Source: Lachancea kluyveri NRRL Y-12651 (lineage: Eukaryota; Ascomycota; Saccharomycetes; Saccharomycetales; Saccharomycetaceae). From it: a stretch of DNA of 64,000 bases. The first letter of the stretch is position 1; every line of letters starts with the position of its first letter. The position numbers and the translations under genes were made by a program. The stretch lies in assembly GCA_000149225.2 (NCBI GenBank), contig CM000693.1, positions 434,001-498,000 of the forward strand, given 5' to 3'. The notes beneath the pieces are model-generated. The model saw only the letters and a list, made by a program, of their open reading frames with translations, searched no databases and was not told the origin of the DNA. Below, piece by piece: positions 49,071 through 59,455 of this stretch.

Positions 49071-51158
49071 ATGAAAGTAGAAAGTGGAAAACCGCAGGCT
49101 ACTGCAGCGAACAAAAGCACGTGCCGGGCAATAAGGCTGGGGACCGTTGGTCTAATGCTCCTAACGGCTGGTCTGGCAGCACTATTCTACCAAGTGGATA
49201 TCTTTAACCTATTTCCTTTGGAAAAAAAAACTACTGGACACAAGGTAATACCAACTGTGGCCGACATTGCGACTGAAAAGTACACCTCCTTAGGATTAAC
49301 CCCGAACCCTCCGATCACCATCCAATACTTGGGTACCAATACTGCTAAACGGTTAACCGGTAGATTCCTACACATAACTGATATACATCCAGACCCGCTT
49401 TATGAGGAGGGTTCCTCTGTCTCGCAAGTTTGTCACCGGGGAACACCAGAAGATGACGACGACTATGCCGCGCGGTTTGGTGTTGCCATGGGTGGTTGTG
49501 ATGGATCACCTGACTTAATGGAGTACACTTTGAAATGGATTGAAGATAACCTGAAGGATAAGATAGACTTTGTTGTTTGGACAGGTGATAATATTCGTCA
49601 CGATAACGATCGTAAACATCCAAGAACCGAGGCTCAAATTTTTGAAATGAACGGTAAAGTCTCAAAGCTGTTTTACAACACCTTCAGGGATAAAAACAGT
49701 GTAAATCCAAAGGACTTTGATGCCCAAGTCATCCCAAGTTTAGGAAATAATGACGTCTTCCCCCATAACCTTTTCTCATTAGGGCCTACATTACAAACCA
49801 GAGAACTTTATAATATTTGGAGTAATTTCATTCCAGAAGAACAACAACGTGTTTTCGCTCGTGACACCTCTTTTTTCGTAGAGGTCATACCGGGCAAATT
49901 GGCCGTGCTATCGATCAATACACTATACCTTTATAAGGCTAACCCATTAGTGGACAACTGCAATTCGAAGAAACAACCGGGTTATCAATTGTTGTCATGG
50001 CTGGGCTATACCTTGGAGGAGTTGAGACAACGAGGCATGAAAGTGTGGCTCTCGGGCCATGTCCCCCCTATCCCTAAAAATTTCGACAGTACTTGTTATA
50101 ATAAGTTTACCCTATGGACGCACGAGTACAGAGACGTGATCATCGGAGGTCTATATGGTCACATGAACATCGATCATTTTATTCCAGTGGATGGCAAAAA
50201 GGCATGGAAAGACCTAAAGGCAACTGCGGACGGGAATGTAAAGGCCAATGTACATGACAGCAATGATAGCGGCGATTCCGATGTTGAAGACGAGGATGTT
50301 TTTCTAGATAGTGCAGTCGCTGCCAGTGAAGCACACTTGATGGGAGCTAAACCTGTCAATAAGGGGGCGTATATGGATTCGTTACGTGAGGGATACTACA
50401 ACAAGATCGCTTCAAGGCTGAATGGGGACGATGACAAGAAAAAGAATAAGAAGAAGAAAAAGAAAAAGAAGAAGAAGAATAATAATAATAGGAAGGACAA
50501 GGACAAGGACAGAAAGAAAGACGAAGATGAAAATATGGAGAGATACAGTATTGTGACTGTCTCGACCTCGATCATTCCAACCTTTAACCCAGGGTTCCGT
50601 GTTTGGGAGTATAACATTAGTGGGATAGAAGATGCCGGTTTTATTGAAGCTCAAAGCTTAAAACCATGGGACAAATTCTTTAAAGAATTGGAAGTCAAAC
50701 TATCCAAACACGACGAAATCGATGGCAGGGAACTGTCAGAAAAGGCAGGTATTTGGAAGAGTTTAAAAAATGGTGGTAGTGGTGGCCAAAGTAAGAAAGA
50801 AGACAAAACCATCCCAAAGAAGATGCCATCAGACTGTAAGCCAGGTCCTGCTTACACACCTCAATTGTTTTCACCTACCAAGTTTGTTCAGTATTATGCT
50901 GATTTGAAGCAAATCAATGACGACTATGTTAAGGCATTGAAATCTGGTAAGAGCAAGGACGAAGCTGCAGAAAAGGCATTTAAATATCAAATTGAGTACA
51001 CTTCTGATTCCGATCCATATCCAATGCCATCATTGTTAACCAAAGATTACATTGATCTGGCGATAAAGCTGTCCGGGGGCAAAGGAACGTCCGATGACGA
51101 AAAGTTATGGGATACCTATACGATGAGGGCATTTGCTTCATCGGGTTACAAGGATTGA
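49071..51158 (+). CDS. PPN1: Vacuolar endopolyphosphatase Ppn1
   Basis: Cleaves inorganic polyphosphate chains in the vacuole. The 695-residue product starts MKVESGKPQATAANK at 49071; the frame extends upstream only to a GTG. A single N-terminal membrane segment (about 22-42) makes it type II. The metallophosphatase motifs are complete: RFLHITDIHPDP, WTGDNIRHDND, SLGNNDVFPHN, SGHVPP and GGLYGHMNIDHF. A lysine run (ten K in a row within nt 50430-50480) followed by an Asn/Lys/Asp stretch interrupts the C-terminal half, as a Lys-rich insert does in S. cerevisiae (674 residues, YDR452W). The C-terminal FASSGYKD end is conserved. Two E-boxes upstream suggest PHO control. Confidence 0.95.
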   Translation: MKVESGKPQATAANKSTCRAIRLGTVGLMLLTAGLAALFYQVDIFNLFPLEKKTTGHKVIPTVADIATEKYTSLGLTPNPPITIQYLGTNTAKRLTGRFLHITDIHPDPLYEEGSSVSQVCHRGTPEDDDDYAARFGVAMGGCDGSPDLMEYTLKWIEDNLKDKIDFVVWTGDNIRHDNDRKHPRTEAQIFEMNGKVSKLFYNTFRDKNSVNPKDFDAQVIPSLGNNDVFPHNLFSLGPTLQTRELYNIWSNFIPEEQQRVFARDTSFFVEVIPGKLAVLSINTLYLYKANPLVDNCNSKKQPGYQLLSWLGYTLEELRQRGMKVWLSGHVPPIPKNFDSTCYNKFTLWTHEYRDVIIGGLYGHMNIDHFIPVDGKKAWKDLKATADGNVKANVHDSNDSGDSDVEDEDVFLDSAVAASEAHLMGAKPVNKGAYMDSLREGYYNKIASRLNGDDDKKKNKKKKKKKKKKNNNNRKDKDKDRKKDEDENMERYSIVTVSTSIIPTFNPGFRVWEYNISGIEDAGFIEAQSLKPWDKFFKELEVKLSKHDEIDGRELSEKAGIWKSLKNGGSGGQSKKEDKTIPKKMPSDCKPGPAYTPQLFSPTKFVQYYADLKQINDDYVKALKSGKSKDEAAEKAFKYQIEYTSDSDPYPMPSLLTKDYIDLAIKLSGGKGTSDDEKLWDTYTMRAFASSGYKD
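50430..50520 (+). repeat. AAG/AAT-rich microsatellite inside PPN1
   Basis: In-frame AAG/AAA and AAT runs coding for poly-Lys then poly-Asn, likely variable in length between strains. Confidence 0.8.
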
Positions 51159-51342
51159 TTTTTGATGTAGATTATGTAATTACTCAAGTTTTTTTTTTCT
51201 GTTAAATAAAAAAGGGACAGAGCGAAAAGTGTGGCACTTCACTATCGAGGGTAGGAAAAAAGAGATCTATATTCATGGTCATACAAATTATATCAAAACT
51301 TGTACATAGGAGAAAAATTTAAAGTGACTAAATAATCAATAT

Positions 51343-51936
51343 CTAGTTCTTGTTAACAGAGTTGAAGTATTCCTTGGAAGCTTCGACGTCTGGCTTAATG
51401 GTGGCAGCACCTGGAGTCCAGTTGCATGGCAAGACAGTACCGTTCTTGTCAGTCCATTGGAAACCTTCGACCAATCTAAGGGCTTCTTCGACATTTCTAC
51501 CAACTGGCAAATCGTTGATAGTAATGTGTCTGATGGTACCCTTTGGATCAATGACGAACAAACCTCTCAAAGTGATACCTTCTTCTTCGATCAAGACACC
51601 GTAGTCTCTGGACAAGGAGTGGTTGGTGTCGGCAATCAATGGGATGTCGACTGGACCCAAACCACCGTCCTTTCTGGCAACGTTGGTCCAAGCCAACAAG
51701 GAGTATTCAGAGTCGGTAGAGGCGAACAAAACTTGGGCACCAATTTCTTCAAACTTCTTGGAAGCTTCAGAGAAAGCAATGATTTCGGTTGGGCAAACGA
51801 AAGTGAAGGCCAATGGAATGAAGGCTAAGACGACGTACTTACCCTTGTATTTTTCCAAGGAAACTTCGTCGAAAACACCGTCAATGACGGCAGTCTTCTT
51901 GAATTCTGGAGCTTGCTTTTGAACTTGAGCGACCAT
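51343..51936 (-). CDS. TSA1: Typical 2-Cys peroxiredoxin Tsa1
   Basis: Thioredoxin peroxidase that reduces hydrogen peroxide and acts as a chaperone when overoxidised. The 197-residue product (196 in S. cerevisiae) has peroxidatic C48 in FVCPTEI and resolving C171 in VLPCNWTPG, plus the GGLG loop (91-94) and a C-terminal YF motif (EYFNSVNKN) that mark the overoxidation-sensitive eukaryotic type. Codon use is strongly biased, indicating high expression. One copy stands for TSA1/TSA2 (YML028W, YDR453C). A 19-bp perfect palindrome lies 206-224 bp upstream. Confidence 0.96.
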   Translation of the reverse strand: MVAQVQKQAPEFKKTAVIDGVFDEVSLEKYKGKYVVLAFIPLAFTFVCPTEIIAFSEASKKFEEIGAQVLFASTDSEYSLLAWTNVARKDGGLGPVDIPLIADTNHSLSRDYGVLIEEEGITLRGLFVIDPKGTIRHITINDLPVGRNVEEALRLVEGFQWTDKNGTVLPCNWTPGAATIKPDVEASKEYFNSVNKN

Positions 51937-52261
51937 TGTTAGTTGTGTATTGATACGGTTGACTTTTTTGACTAGGCAATTAAGAAAATGTGAACGAAAA
52001 TGTTTTGGAAAAGATACTGAAACACCGTGCCCCTTTTATACTTTTTTCGAGCTTCGGGCGAGTATCCCTTATCCTTGTCTTTTTCGTTAAGCGCTGTGTA
52101 TTTGCCACCGTGCAGGTTACCCGGGGATTTCATAGATTTGTCAGACCGGCAGCCGGTCTGGACCTGAAAAAACCCAATGGGCAAAATCGTGTCAGGAAAA
52201 AGCTGTGGTGACAAACGCTCAAGAGTCCAGAACAAATAGTATGTATTCATAAACTTGCTAT
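51937..52261. promoter_or_regulatory. TSA1 promoter region
   Basis: 325 bp between the USA1 stop and the TSA1 start. It contains the 19-bp palindrome at 52142-52160 and a TATA-like TTTTATACTTT element (52035-52045, plus strand). No other gene. Confidence 0.5.
52142..52160. promoter_or_regulatory. 19-bp perfect palindrome upstream of TSA1
   Basis: CAGACCGGC-A-GCCGGTCTG is perfectly symmetric around 52151. GGC/CCGG half-sites resemble Skn7 or zinc-cluster targets. It is GC-rich within AT-rich surroundings. Confidence 0.5.
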
Positions 52262-54724
52262 TTAGCCATATCTTTCTACACCTGTAGCCACGTCATTTTG
52301 AGCATTTGGGATATTTACTTCCTCTTCTTCTACCTCTTGGGTGTCTACCACCGGTTCTTGCGGCTGACCTTGCAGCTGCTCCTCTCTACGTTGTGACCTT
52401 TCCGCTATAATCTCTTCGAATTCTGTTTGAAACTTGGGCCAGAATAACATGAAAAATAGTGCCACGTTTTTTAGTATGCCTGTTAGGACTGAGTCACGCT
52501 CAGGTTCGGTGATTAAAAGCCTCATTAGGTCACCGTTGTACACGTTTTCGATGACTTCCCAAGGCCTATGGATGTTGATCCATCTGACAATATTTTTGTA
52601 CCATGGCAATTGGGTCATTTGGTATACGTGATTTCTCAATAAATTTAAAAACTCTTTCCCAGACTCGTCCAAGGCAGGAATGTCATGTATGTGATTCTTC
52701 ACCTGCGTCACCAAGGGCTCGAATAAAATATCTAATGATTCCTGCGAAATCTCGTCAAACTGTGTAGAGGTACAGCGTTCTAGAAGTTGAGGCACCAGTA
52801 TTTGCAAAGACTCAGATCTTTCTAATTTGTATTCCTCAATAATCCTTTCTCTCAGGGCCTCGTTGCTCTGCAGCTGGTTGATCAGTTCTGTTTTAATAGC
52901 AATATTACACGAAAATTTGGAATAGAACTGCTTGGTAAGTTTGTGGTCAATGACGTGTTGCAAATTTCTAACTTCTGCTTCGGACAACCGTTGCTCTTCG
53001 CCATTAGAGAGTAACTCTCTCCACATGTCCCAAATCTCTCCCGTAGACCACAGGGTTCTTAATATCACTAACATAACGCCAGTAATTGTGAAGTGAGTGG
53101 GGATGAAGCTCGACACCTGTAGTAATACGATAAAGGGTAGAACCGAATTTCTTAGTGTCAGGTAGATGGTCTTCATTATCGTCTCAAGCCACTGTTTGAT
53201 TCTGATAATTCTTTGATTCTCTTCGACAACAACCGTATCTCTATTTTGTGCAATGTTAGAATTTTCCGGTGGCAGTTCAAGCCTGATATCAGTTTTCTGG
53301 AACTCTAGACCAGTCTCTCTTGTCATTTGTTCCACCACTTGTGGTGATAGGAATGCGACGCCCTGATGAAGCTTATAGTCTTTGTAGGATATTGGAATCA
53401 ACTTGTTGGCAATTTGAATATTACATTCCACTGGTTCGAACACGTGAGGCCTTATGAAACAAGCCTTTCCATCAATTATAACTTTTTCGTAATTTTGGCC
53501 AGTTCTCTCTACAACGGATCCTGACTCAGTGATATACTCATAATCCTTTCTAATATCAGAAATGGCAGCAAGGTTAGGATCATTCACATGCAGGGATTCG
53601 TCTTGAGTCCTTGGCTCTGTAGCCCCTGTTGAATTTCTGGTCTCACTAGAGTTGCTGTTGGTAGATTCTGTACGCGTAGGCATAAACGAGAACCTATCGG
53701 GGCTGTTGAAAAGTTCACTCCAAAACCCGGGACCTGGTTCGGTGTATTCTTGGTTGATGTGCACGTGAACTTTGGCTCCGGTGCTCTCAGAAATGTATTC
53801 CAAAATTTTAGAGGGACTTCCTGCGTAGTTGTTATCGTGCAACAACTGACCCTTGTAGATCAACTTAATATCCACGGGGGTCAGGCGCAACGCATGTGCA
53901 TAGACGGAGCAAAGAAATTCTTTGACATTTTCCACTGTCGTGTCAGGCGTCACCTTCATTTTATTCATATTCAACATTGCATCTGAAATGAACTCAATGG
54001 TAATTGCGTCATCGTCGTCAATACCTTGGCCGTGCCTTACCTTGAACATTACAGAGCAATAGCTGGAGTTGCTAGGCGAAAAGTCAAAGCCAAGTAAATC
54101 ACGTAATCTCAAGTCATTGTGGGTATCACCGACATCCTCAGAAATGCTCATTGGATGCAGTTTCCCAGCAATATTAAACCCTACCAAATCCTTCGGTTGG
54201 TGGTTTTTGATACTGCAAATATTTTTCGGGTTGTGGTTTTCATAGTCATTTAAGAGGTGGATAGCCATTTTTTTCAATTTGGATAATGTAGTGTTCAGGG
54301 AAACGTTGGATTCCATAGCAGAATGGATCTTGTCTATTGACAAAGTGTTTACTTGGAATTCCACATTTGTAGTTAGGAAATCAGATTCTTGATCGTAGTC
54401 TAAATTGGATGCCATGTTTTCCGCGTGCGGTCCCCTGAGGTCAAGCTGCAATCTGATTACACCAGAGTAATGAGGTTCGATGTTTTCCAACAGAGTATTT
54501 AGGGAAAGTGGTCCATTCCTATAGCTCAACTGGTATTGATCAACACCCTGTAAAGAAGTAACCCCTCTTTGAGCCAGTTGCAAATGCACAAACTGCAAGA
54601 GACGAGAAACGGGAGCCTTGGGATGTGCCCTGATAAAGATGTTTGAATCCACTAAAGTAGGATCCGAAGACCATATACTGAATGATATAGACGCAGAAGC
54701 TAGGTATTGCATCTTGTCGTTCAT
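52262..54724 (-). CDS. USA1: ERAD scaffold protein Usa1
   Basis: ER membrane scaffold linking Hrd1 to Der1 in ER-associated degradation; related to mammalian HERP. The 820-residue product (838 in YML029W) starts MNDKMQYLASASISFSI. A ubiquitin-like domain near 250-340 carries IEFISDAMLNMNKMKVTPDT and IKLIYKGQLLHDNNYAGSPS. Two closely spaced membrane segments follow (about 540-580, SVLPFIVLLQVSSFIPTHF and TGVMLVILRTLW). A hydrophilic C-terminal region ends in an acidic Gln/Glu-rich tail. It partners functionally with UBX2, which opens the window. Confidence 0.92.
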   Translation of the reverse strand: MNDKMQYLASASISFSIWSSDPTLVDSNIFIRAHPKAPVSRLLQFVHLQLAQRGVTSLQGVDQYQLSYRNGPLSLNTLLENIEPHYSGVIRLQLDLRGPHAENMASNLDYDQESDFLTTNVEFQVNTLSIDKIHSAMESNVSLNTTLSKLKKMAIHLLNDYENHNPKNICSIKNHQPKDLVGFNIAGKLHPMSISEDVGDTHNDLRLRDLLGFDFSPSNSSYCSVMFKVRHGQGIDDDDAITIEFISDAMLNMNKMKVTPDTTVENVKEFLCSVYAHALRLTPVDIKLIYKGQLLHDNNYAGSPSKILEYISESTGAKVHVHINQEYTEPGPGFWSELFNSPDRFSFMPTRTESTNSNSSETRNSTGATEPRTQDESLHVNDPNLAAISDIRKDYEYITESGSVVERTGQNYEKVIIDGKACFIRPHVFEPVECNIQIANKLIPISYKDYKLHQGVAFLSPQVVEQMTRETGLEFQKTDIRLELPPENSNIAQNRDTVVVEENQRIIRIKQWLETIMKTIYLTLRNSVLPFIVLLQVSSFIPTHFTITGVMLVILRTLWSTGEIWDMWRELLSNGEEQRLSEAEVRNLQHVIDHKLTKQFYSKFSCNIAIKTELINQLQSNEALRERIIEEYKLERSESLQILVPQLLERCTSTQFDEISQESLDILFEPLVTQVKNHIHDIPALDESGKEFLNLLRNHVYQMTQLPWYKNIVRWINIHRPWEVIENVYNGDLMRLLITEPERDSVLTGILKNVALFFMLFWPKFQTEFEEIIAERSQRREEQLQGQPQEPVVDTQEVEEEEVNIPNAQNDVATGVERYG

Positions 54725-54994
54725 ACCTTAGAGTGTAGCAACACAGGTTTCACTCAGGTTGATGTATGTTTCTGAATGCAATATGTTGCCACCAAATCAT
54801 CCTTTGCTTGGGATTTAAAACGGTGCGCACCCTATATTGGAGTATATCACTTGGAACGTGACTCGCGGTCGTTCCGATCATAAGTTACGTCGTTCTTTAC
54901 TAAATACACGACAATAATAATAACGATACAAAATAAAAATAAAAAAAAGCTGCCAGCATCATGTTTTGCTATAGAATAGTAGTACGGTGAATCC

Positions 54995-55471
54995 TTATTT
55001 CTTCAATTGGGCTTCGAGTAGCTTCAGTTCGTCCTCTAGTTTTTTGTTATGTGATTCCATCTCCTTAGCCTTCAATCTTGCCATTTCGGCTCTCTTTTTG
55101 CGCATTTGGGTCTCCTGGTCTCTCCTTTCCAACTCTTGAATCCACAGCTGTTCTCTCATCTTGGCCTTTTCTCTCAACTGTTCCTCTTTGGCTTTTTGTT
55201 CCTTATGCGACGTGCCGTAGATGAAACTACCAGCAACCAGGGCAACCAAAGTCAAACCCTGCAAGCCAACACGCCAACGGAAGTATTTTTGAGCTTTCTT
55301 CTTGTTACCGTTTCTGACATTCTGTGCAGCCAGTATAACGGCACCGGTAGTCATCAAAGTGCCCAGTGGTACAAGAGGCTGCTGCTTACAGTGGAAAACT
55401 AGTTTTTCCATAAAAGGCATCTCTTCAGCATCTTGCTCCGTGCCGTCGAAACTGGAAGGTAGGTGTGACAT
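54995..55471 (-). CDS. RCF1: Respiratory supercomplex factor Rcf1 (HIG1 family)
   Basis: Inner mitochondrial membrane protein supporting cytochrome c oxidase and supercomplex assembly. The 158-residue product (159 in YML030W) starts [20 protein letters not shown]. The HIG1 domain has two membrane segments (about 33-52, [20 protein letters not shown], and about 68-88, [18 protein letters not shown]) joined by a basic loop ([18 protein letters not shown]). A long charged coiled coil follows (about 90-158). Same strand as USA1. Confidence 0.95.
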   Translation of the reverse strand: MSHLPSSFDGTEQDAEEMPFMEKLVFHCKQQPLVPLGTLMTTGAVILAAQNVRNGNKKKAQKYFRWRVGLQGLTLVALVAGSFIYGTSHKEQKAKEEQLREKAKMREQLWIQELERRDQETQMRKKRAEMARLKAKEMESHNKKLEDELKLLEAQLKK

Positions 55472-56105
55472 AACTATCTGTTGAGTTTTCTAAGGTTCGC
55501 TACAGTAACAGATGTGGTGTGACCAAGTAGAGTGTTGGTTATCTGGTTGAAGAGCGATCGATAACCAAGTTTTGTGCAATTGTGGAAATGGGAACTACCC
55601 TCCCACCATGGAGCCATCGGTGCTAAAAAATTAAAAAAAATAAAAAAAGCCATATCCCTATACGGGTCGTATTCGAAAACAAGAGGGCATTTTATACGGG
55701 TAGCGTGTTTGCTGCCAGGGTTATTCTAAGTGAAGTCTCAGGTGCCAAGATGGCAGGTTTGCATGGTTCAAGCCTGGGTTCCAAAGGCACTCTTGGCGAT
55801 AGCGAGGCAGATTTGGGACAAGTAAAACATGCTTCAATTCGACTGCCAGTTCTAATTGCTGCCTTAGGTCAGGTATAATCCTGCTGGGTTATTTGGAAGC
55901 TGTTGTCGTATCAGGTGATATACGAGGCCAACGTTGTTTACACCATGGCGAGGTAGTGTGAACCTGTTTGCTATGTAGCTACATAGATATAGGACTGTAG
56001 GCATACGTGGCTGTATGAAACTTTATTTATGGTAGTATACAATGGTAGTGGCGGTTGAGAAATAAAAAGGGGAGAAAAAAAATAAAAAGAATGCAAGATC
56101 TGCAT
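55472..56105. other. RCF1 upstream region / GUK1 3' region
   Basis: 634 bp between same-strand genes. An A-rich tract lies near 55626-55648. The stretch 55690-56000 has mixed composition without a long ATG frame. I could not assign a non-coding RNA. Confidence 0.35.
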
Positions 56106-56663
56106 CTATTCCTCGGTGGTAAATTGTCTCAACTCGATGTAGGCCTTTTCCAAATCGTCGTTCACAATAATTCTGTCGTGGGCACCGGTCTTGGCGTAAT
56201 CTAACTCAGCAGTTGCTGCACTCAACCTCTTTTCTAGGGATTCAGCAGTTTCAGTGCCTCTGTTACTCAATCTCTCTCTCAAGGTTTCGATAGATGGAGG
56301 AGAAACGAACAAGAACCTAGCGTTCAAGTCGGTGGCTTTGACAGCCTTTACACCTTGCATATCGATGTCTAGAATGCAAGTCTTACCTGTCTTGGAGACC
56401 TGGTTAACGGAAGCAATAGTGGTGCCGTAATAGTTTCCAGAGAATTGAGCCCATTCGATGAAAGCCTTTTGGTCAATCATAGACTTGAATTCTTCGACGG
56501 TAACGAAATTGTAATCCTTACCGTTCACTTCGCCTTGTCTTGGACTTCTGGTGGTAGAAGAGACAGAGAAGCCGAATTTATCTGGAAACTCAGCAAATAG
56601 TTTCTTCAACAAAGTGGATTTACCACTACCGCTAGGACCAGAAATTACAATAGGACGAGACAT
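56106..56663 (-). CDS. GUK1: Guanylate kinase
   Basis: Phosphorylates GMP to GDP with ATP, needed for GTP supply and GDP-mannose synthesis. The 185-residue product (187 in YDR454C) has the P-loop GPSGSGKST (9-17), the GMP-binding [19 protein letters not shown] segment and the lid-region [15 protein letters not shown]. All ligand residues expected from the family are visible. An ACGCGCGT palindrome lies about 30 bp upstream of the start, and a poly-A/ACAA repeat follows further upstream. Confidence 0.97.
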   Translation of the reverse strand: MSRPIVISGPSGSGKSTLLKKLFAEFPDKFGFSVSSTTRSPRQGEVNGKDYNFVTVEEFKSMIDQKAFIEWAQFSGNYYGTTIASVNQVSKTGKTCILDIDMQGVKAVKATDLNARFLFVSPPSIETLRERLSNRGTETAESLEKRLSAATAELDYAKTGAHDRIIVNDDLEKAYIELRQFTTEE

Positions 56664-56691
56664 GGTGTGTGATGTGATGTGATATGTTTTA

Positions 56692-56699
56692 ACGCGCGT
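56692..56699. promoter_or_regulatory. ACGCGCGT element upstream of GUK1
   Basis: Palindromic octamer containing overlapping MBF (ACGCG) cores on both strands, about 30 bp before the GUK1 ATG. The same octamer is found upstream of RAD52. Confidence 0.35.
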
Positions 56700-56837
56700 G
56701 CGTGTGTGTTTGTAACAGGGTTTTAAGTCAGTTTAGTTTTAAAACATTTGTCGATGAGCTGATGGATTTTTGTTTTTTTTTGCCTTCTCTTTTTATTTAA
56801 AATTTTTTTCGCGTCAGTAAAAACAAAGGGAGAAGTC

Positions 56838-56886
56838 AAAAAAAAAAAAAAAAAAAAAGACAAACAAACAAACAAACAGACAAAAA
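56838..56886. repeat. Poly-A tract plus ACAA tandem repeat
   Basis: Twenty-one A followed by several ACAA units in the GUK1/NHX1 divergent region. Confidence 0.85.
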
Positions 56887-57214
56887 GGGAAGAGCTTGGC
56901 TGGACTGAATAATCAAGGGTTTCCTTTTTAGCAGTTTGGTAGAGAATTTCGTGACTTGAAGGCTTCCTTCGTATCCGTGCGCCCGTATACTCTGTGGCTT
57001 CGTATTCTTACAACTACAAGCTAATCCTGGACTCTGTCTGTTCTGTTGTATCGTTATTTACGTACGGAAGACATGAAAATACCAATATTTAGTTGTCACG
57101 TTTGACGAAACACGGTCTCTCAGAGAAACCCTCGTTATCCCGTGCAAAGGACCAGTACAACAATCAAGGCAGTTCCTGATTCGAGCAGCAATTGCAAGGG
57201 CAGGAACTCGATAA

Positions 57215-59089
57215 ATGACCACATTCACTGCTGTGCTACTTTCTCTAGTGCTCAAAGCTATCCGTGTCATTGCCACTGCCGACAACGATAACGACGATGA
57301 GCTTTTACCACCGGGCAACGATACCCCAGGCGACCCTAATGCCCCTGTTACAGATCCCGGAGACTCTGCAAACCCTATCACAGAAGAGATATTCTCCTCT
57401 TGGGCATTGTTCATTCTGCTTTTTCTGTTGATTTCTGCTCTGTGGTCTAGCTATTACTTGACGCAGAGGAGAATAAGGGCTGTTCATGAAACAGTGCTAT
57501 CCATTTTCTACGGTATGGTTGTTGGCCTGATCATTAGGCTTTCGCCGGGCCATTATATCCAAGATACGGTGACTTTCAATTCTTCTTACTTCTTTAATGT
57601 CTTGTTGCCACCTATCATCTTGAACTCTGGGTACGAACTGAACCAGGTCAACTTTTTCAACAATATTGTTTCAATCCTAACATTTGCTATCCCGGGTACC
57701 TTCATTTCCTCGGTCGTCTTGGGAATAATACTGTATATCTGGACTGCTTTGGGCTTGGAAAGCGTTGACATTTCGTTCGTGGATGCATTGTCCGTTGGTG
57801 CAACATTATCCGCTACAGATCCTGTTACAATTTTGTCCATATTTAACGCTTACAAAGTTGATCCCAAGCTTTACACCATCATTTTCGGAGAATCCTTGTT
57901 AAATGATGCGATTTCCATTGTTATGTTTGAAACTTGTCAGAAGTTTCACGGAAAGCCGGCTAAATTTTCATCTCTCTTTGAAGGTATTGGCCTCTTTCTT
58001 ATGACCTTCACTGTTTCTCTGCTGATTGGTGTTATGATCGGTATCTTAGTCGCACTAATATTGAAGCATAGCCATATCAGGCGCTATCCTCAAATCGAAA
58101 GTTGTTTGGTGCTGTTAATCGCGTATGAGTCTTACTTCTTTTCTAATGGCTGTCACATGTCTGGTATTGTTTCGTTATTATTCTGCGGGATTACTTTAAA
58201 GCATTATGCTTATTACAACATGTCCAGGCGTACCCAAATTACTGTTAGGTACATCTTCCAGTTACTGGCTCGTCTGTCAGAGAATTTCATTTTCATATAT
58301 TTGGGTCTAGCGTTGTTCACTGAAGTGGAACTCGTGTACAAACCGTTGCTTATTATTGTCACTGCAATTTCCATTTGTGTTGCACGTTGGTGTGCTGTGT
58401 TTCCCTTGTCAAACTTTGTCAACTGGATCTATAGGATAAAAACTATGAGGTCCATGGGAATGGGCGCCAATGAAATGGCCATTCCTGATGAAATCCCTTA
58501 TCAGTACCAAATGATGACCTTTTGGGCCGGTCTACGTGGTGCAGTCGGTGTCGCACTAGCCATGGGTTTACAAGGTGAATTCAAATTTACCTTACTTGCT
58601 ACAGTGTTAGTTGTTGTCGTTTTGACTGTTATCATTTTCGGCGGTACTACCGCAGGAATGTTGGAAGTATTAGATATTAAAACCGGTTGCATCGATGAAA
58701 ACGATGAAAGTGATGACGAATTTGATATAGAAGCTCCAAGGCCTTTGAGTTTGGTTGGTATGCCAGGTTACTCTGATGACGTGCCCCCCAATCCAGACCA
58801 CGAGGGGCAACAAATGCGTGCTGATTTCCCGCCTCTGGTCAATTCCGCGAACAATGTTGCTGGTGGCAGCAATGCAGAGCGCATGGGTAGCTCGCCAAGA
58901 TTGTCATTGGATAGACAACATTTAAGAGAGACTTTAGGCACCATATTTACCGCAGACTCGCAATGGTTTACAAACTTTGATGAACAAGTTTTGAAACCTG
59001 TGTTCCTAGATAACTCAGGTTCTACCCCTTCGCCTGGGAAGAAAAGCGAAACTGGCACCCCTAATATTTTAGGAAATAGACGGAACTGA
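57215..59089 (+). CDS. NHX1: Endosomal Na+(K+)/H+ exchanger Nhx1
   Basis: Monovalent cation/proton antiporter of late endosomes and vacuole precursors that sets luminal pH and trafficking. The 624-residue product (633 in YDR456W) has an N-terminal hydrophobic signal-like segment, an acidic luminal stretch, about 11-12 membrane segments with the NHE motif FFNVLLPPIILNSGYEL, the ion-binding GESLLNDAISIVMFE and AGLRGAVGVALAMGL. A hydrophilic C-terminal tail carries PPRL-like low-complexity sequence and the family-conserved FDEQVLKPVFLDN. Divergent from GUK1. Confidence 0.96.
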   Translation: MTTFTAVLLSLVLKAIRVIATADNDNDDELLPPGNDTPGDPNAPVTDPGDSANPITEEIFSSWALFILLFLLISALWSSYYLTQRRIRAVHETVLSIFYGMVVGLIIRLSPGHYIQDTVTFNSSYFFNVLLPPIILNSGYELNQVNFFNNIVSILTFAIPGTFISSVVLGIILYIWTALGLESVDISFVDALSVGATLSATDPVTILSIFNAYKVDPKLYTIIFGESLLNDAISIVMFETCQKFHGKPAKFSSLFEGIGLFLMTFTVSLLIGVMIGILVALILKHSHIRRYPQIESCLVLLIAYESYFFSNGCHMSGIVSLLFCGITLKHYAYYNMSRRTQITVRYIFQLLARLSENFIFIYLGLALFTEVELVYKPLLIIVTAISICVARWCAVFPLSNFVNWIYRIKTMRSMGMGANEMAIPDEIPYQYQMMTFWAGLRGAVGVALAMGLQGEFKFTLLATVLVVVVLTVIIFGGTTAGMLEVLDIKTGCIDENDESDDEFDIEAPRPLSLVGMPGYSDDVPPNPDHEGQQMRADFPPLVNSANNVAGGSNAERMGSSPRLSLDRQHLRETLGTIFTADSQWFTNFDEQVLKPVFLDNSGSTPSPGKKSETGTPNILGNRRN

Positions 59090-59455
59090 AGTATATACAT
59101 ATATTTATAATCATTATTCTGTTATGGGACAACAAAAACCGAGATAAAAGCCTTATTCTACCTTTAATAGAGAACTATTTTCAGTTGCGGTGTTCAAACG
59201 TCAGGGAGTCAAACATCTTTAAAATATGTTGTAGATAAAAATGAGATCAAAACAAGAAAAACAAGTCAATTAAAGAGTTTTTAAGCACGGTAACCCGATG
59301 AGTCGCTTTGGAATTACACTGTTCGTGACGCTTTATCAGTCCCATGTCATTACATTGTAGTAACTTTTTGTTCTATTTGTTTTTTTTTTTTTGCATATAT
59401 ATTATTGAGCGTATGAAGCGCATTTTTTCCCAAATTCTACCGACGCAGAAGTATT
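59090..59455. other. NHX1-NDC1 convergent spacer
   Basis: 366 bp between convergent stops. AT-rich with a T-run (59380-59391). No gene. Confidence 0.45.

Larger units (their letters stand above)
56664..57214. promoter_or_regulatory. GUK1/NHX1 divergent intergenic region
   Basis: A 551-bp divergent promoter region with ACGCGCGT (56692-56699), a 21-A tract and an ACAA repeat (56838-56886). No gene seen. Confidence 0.45.
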
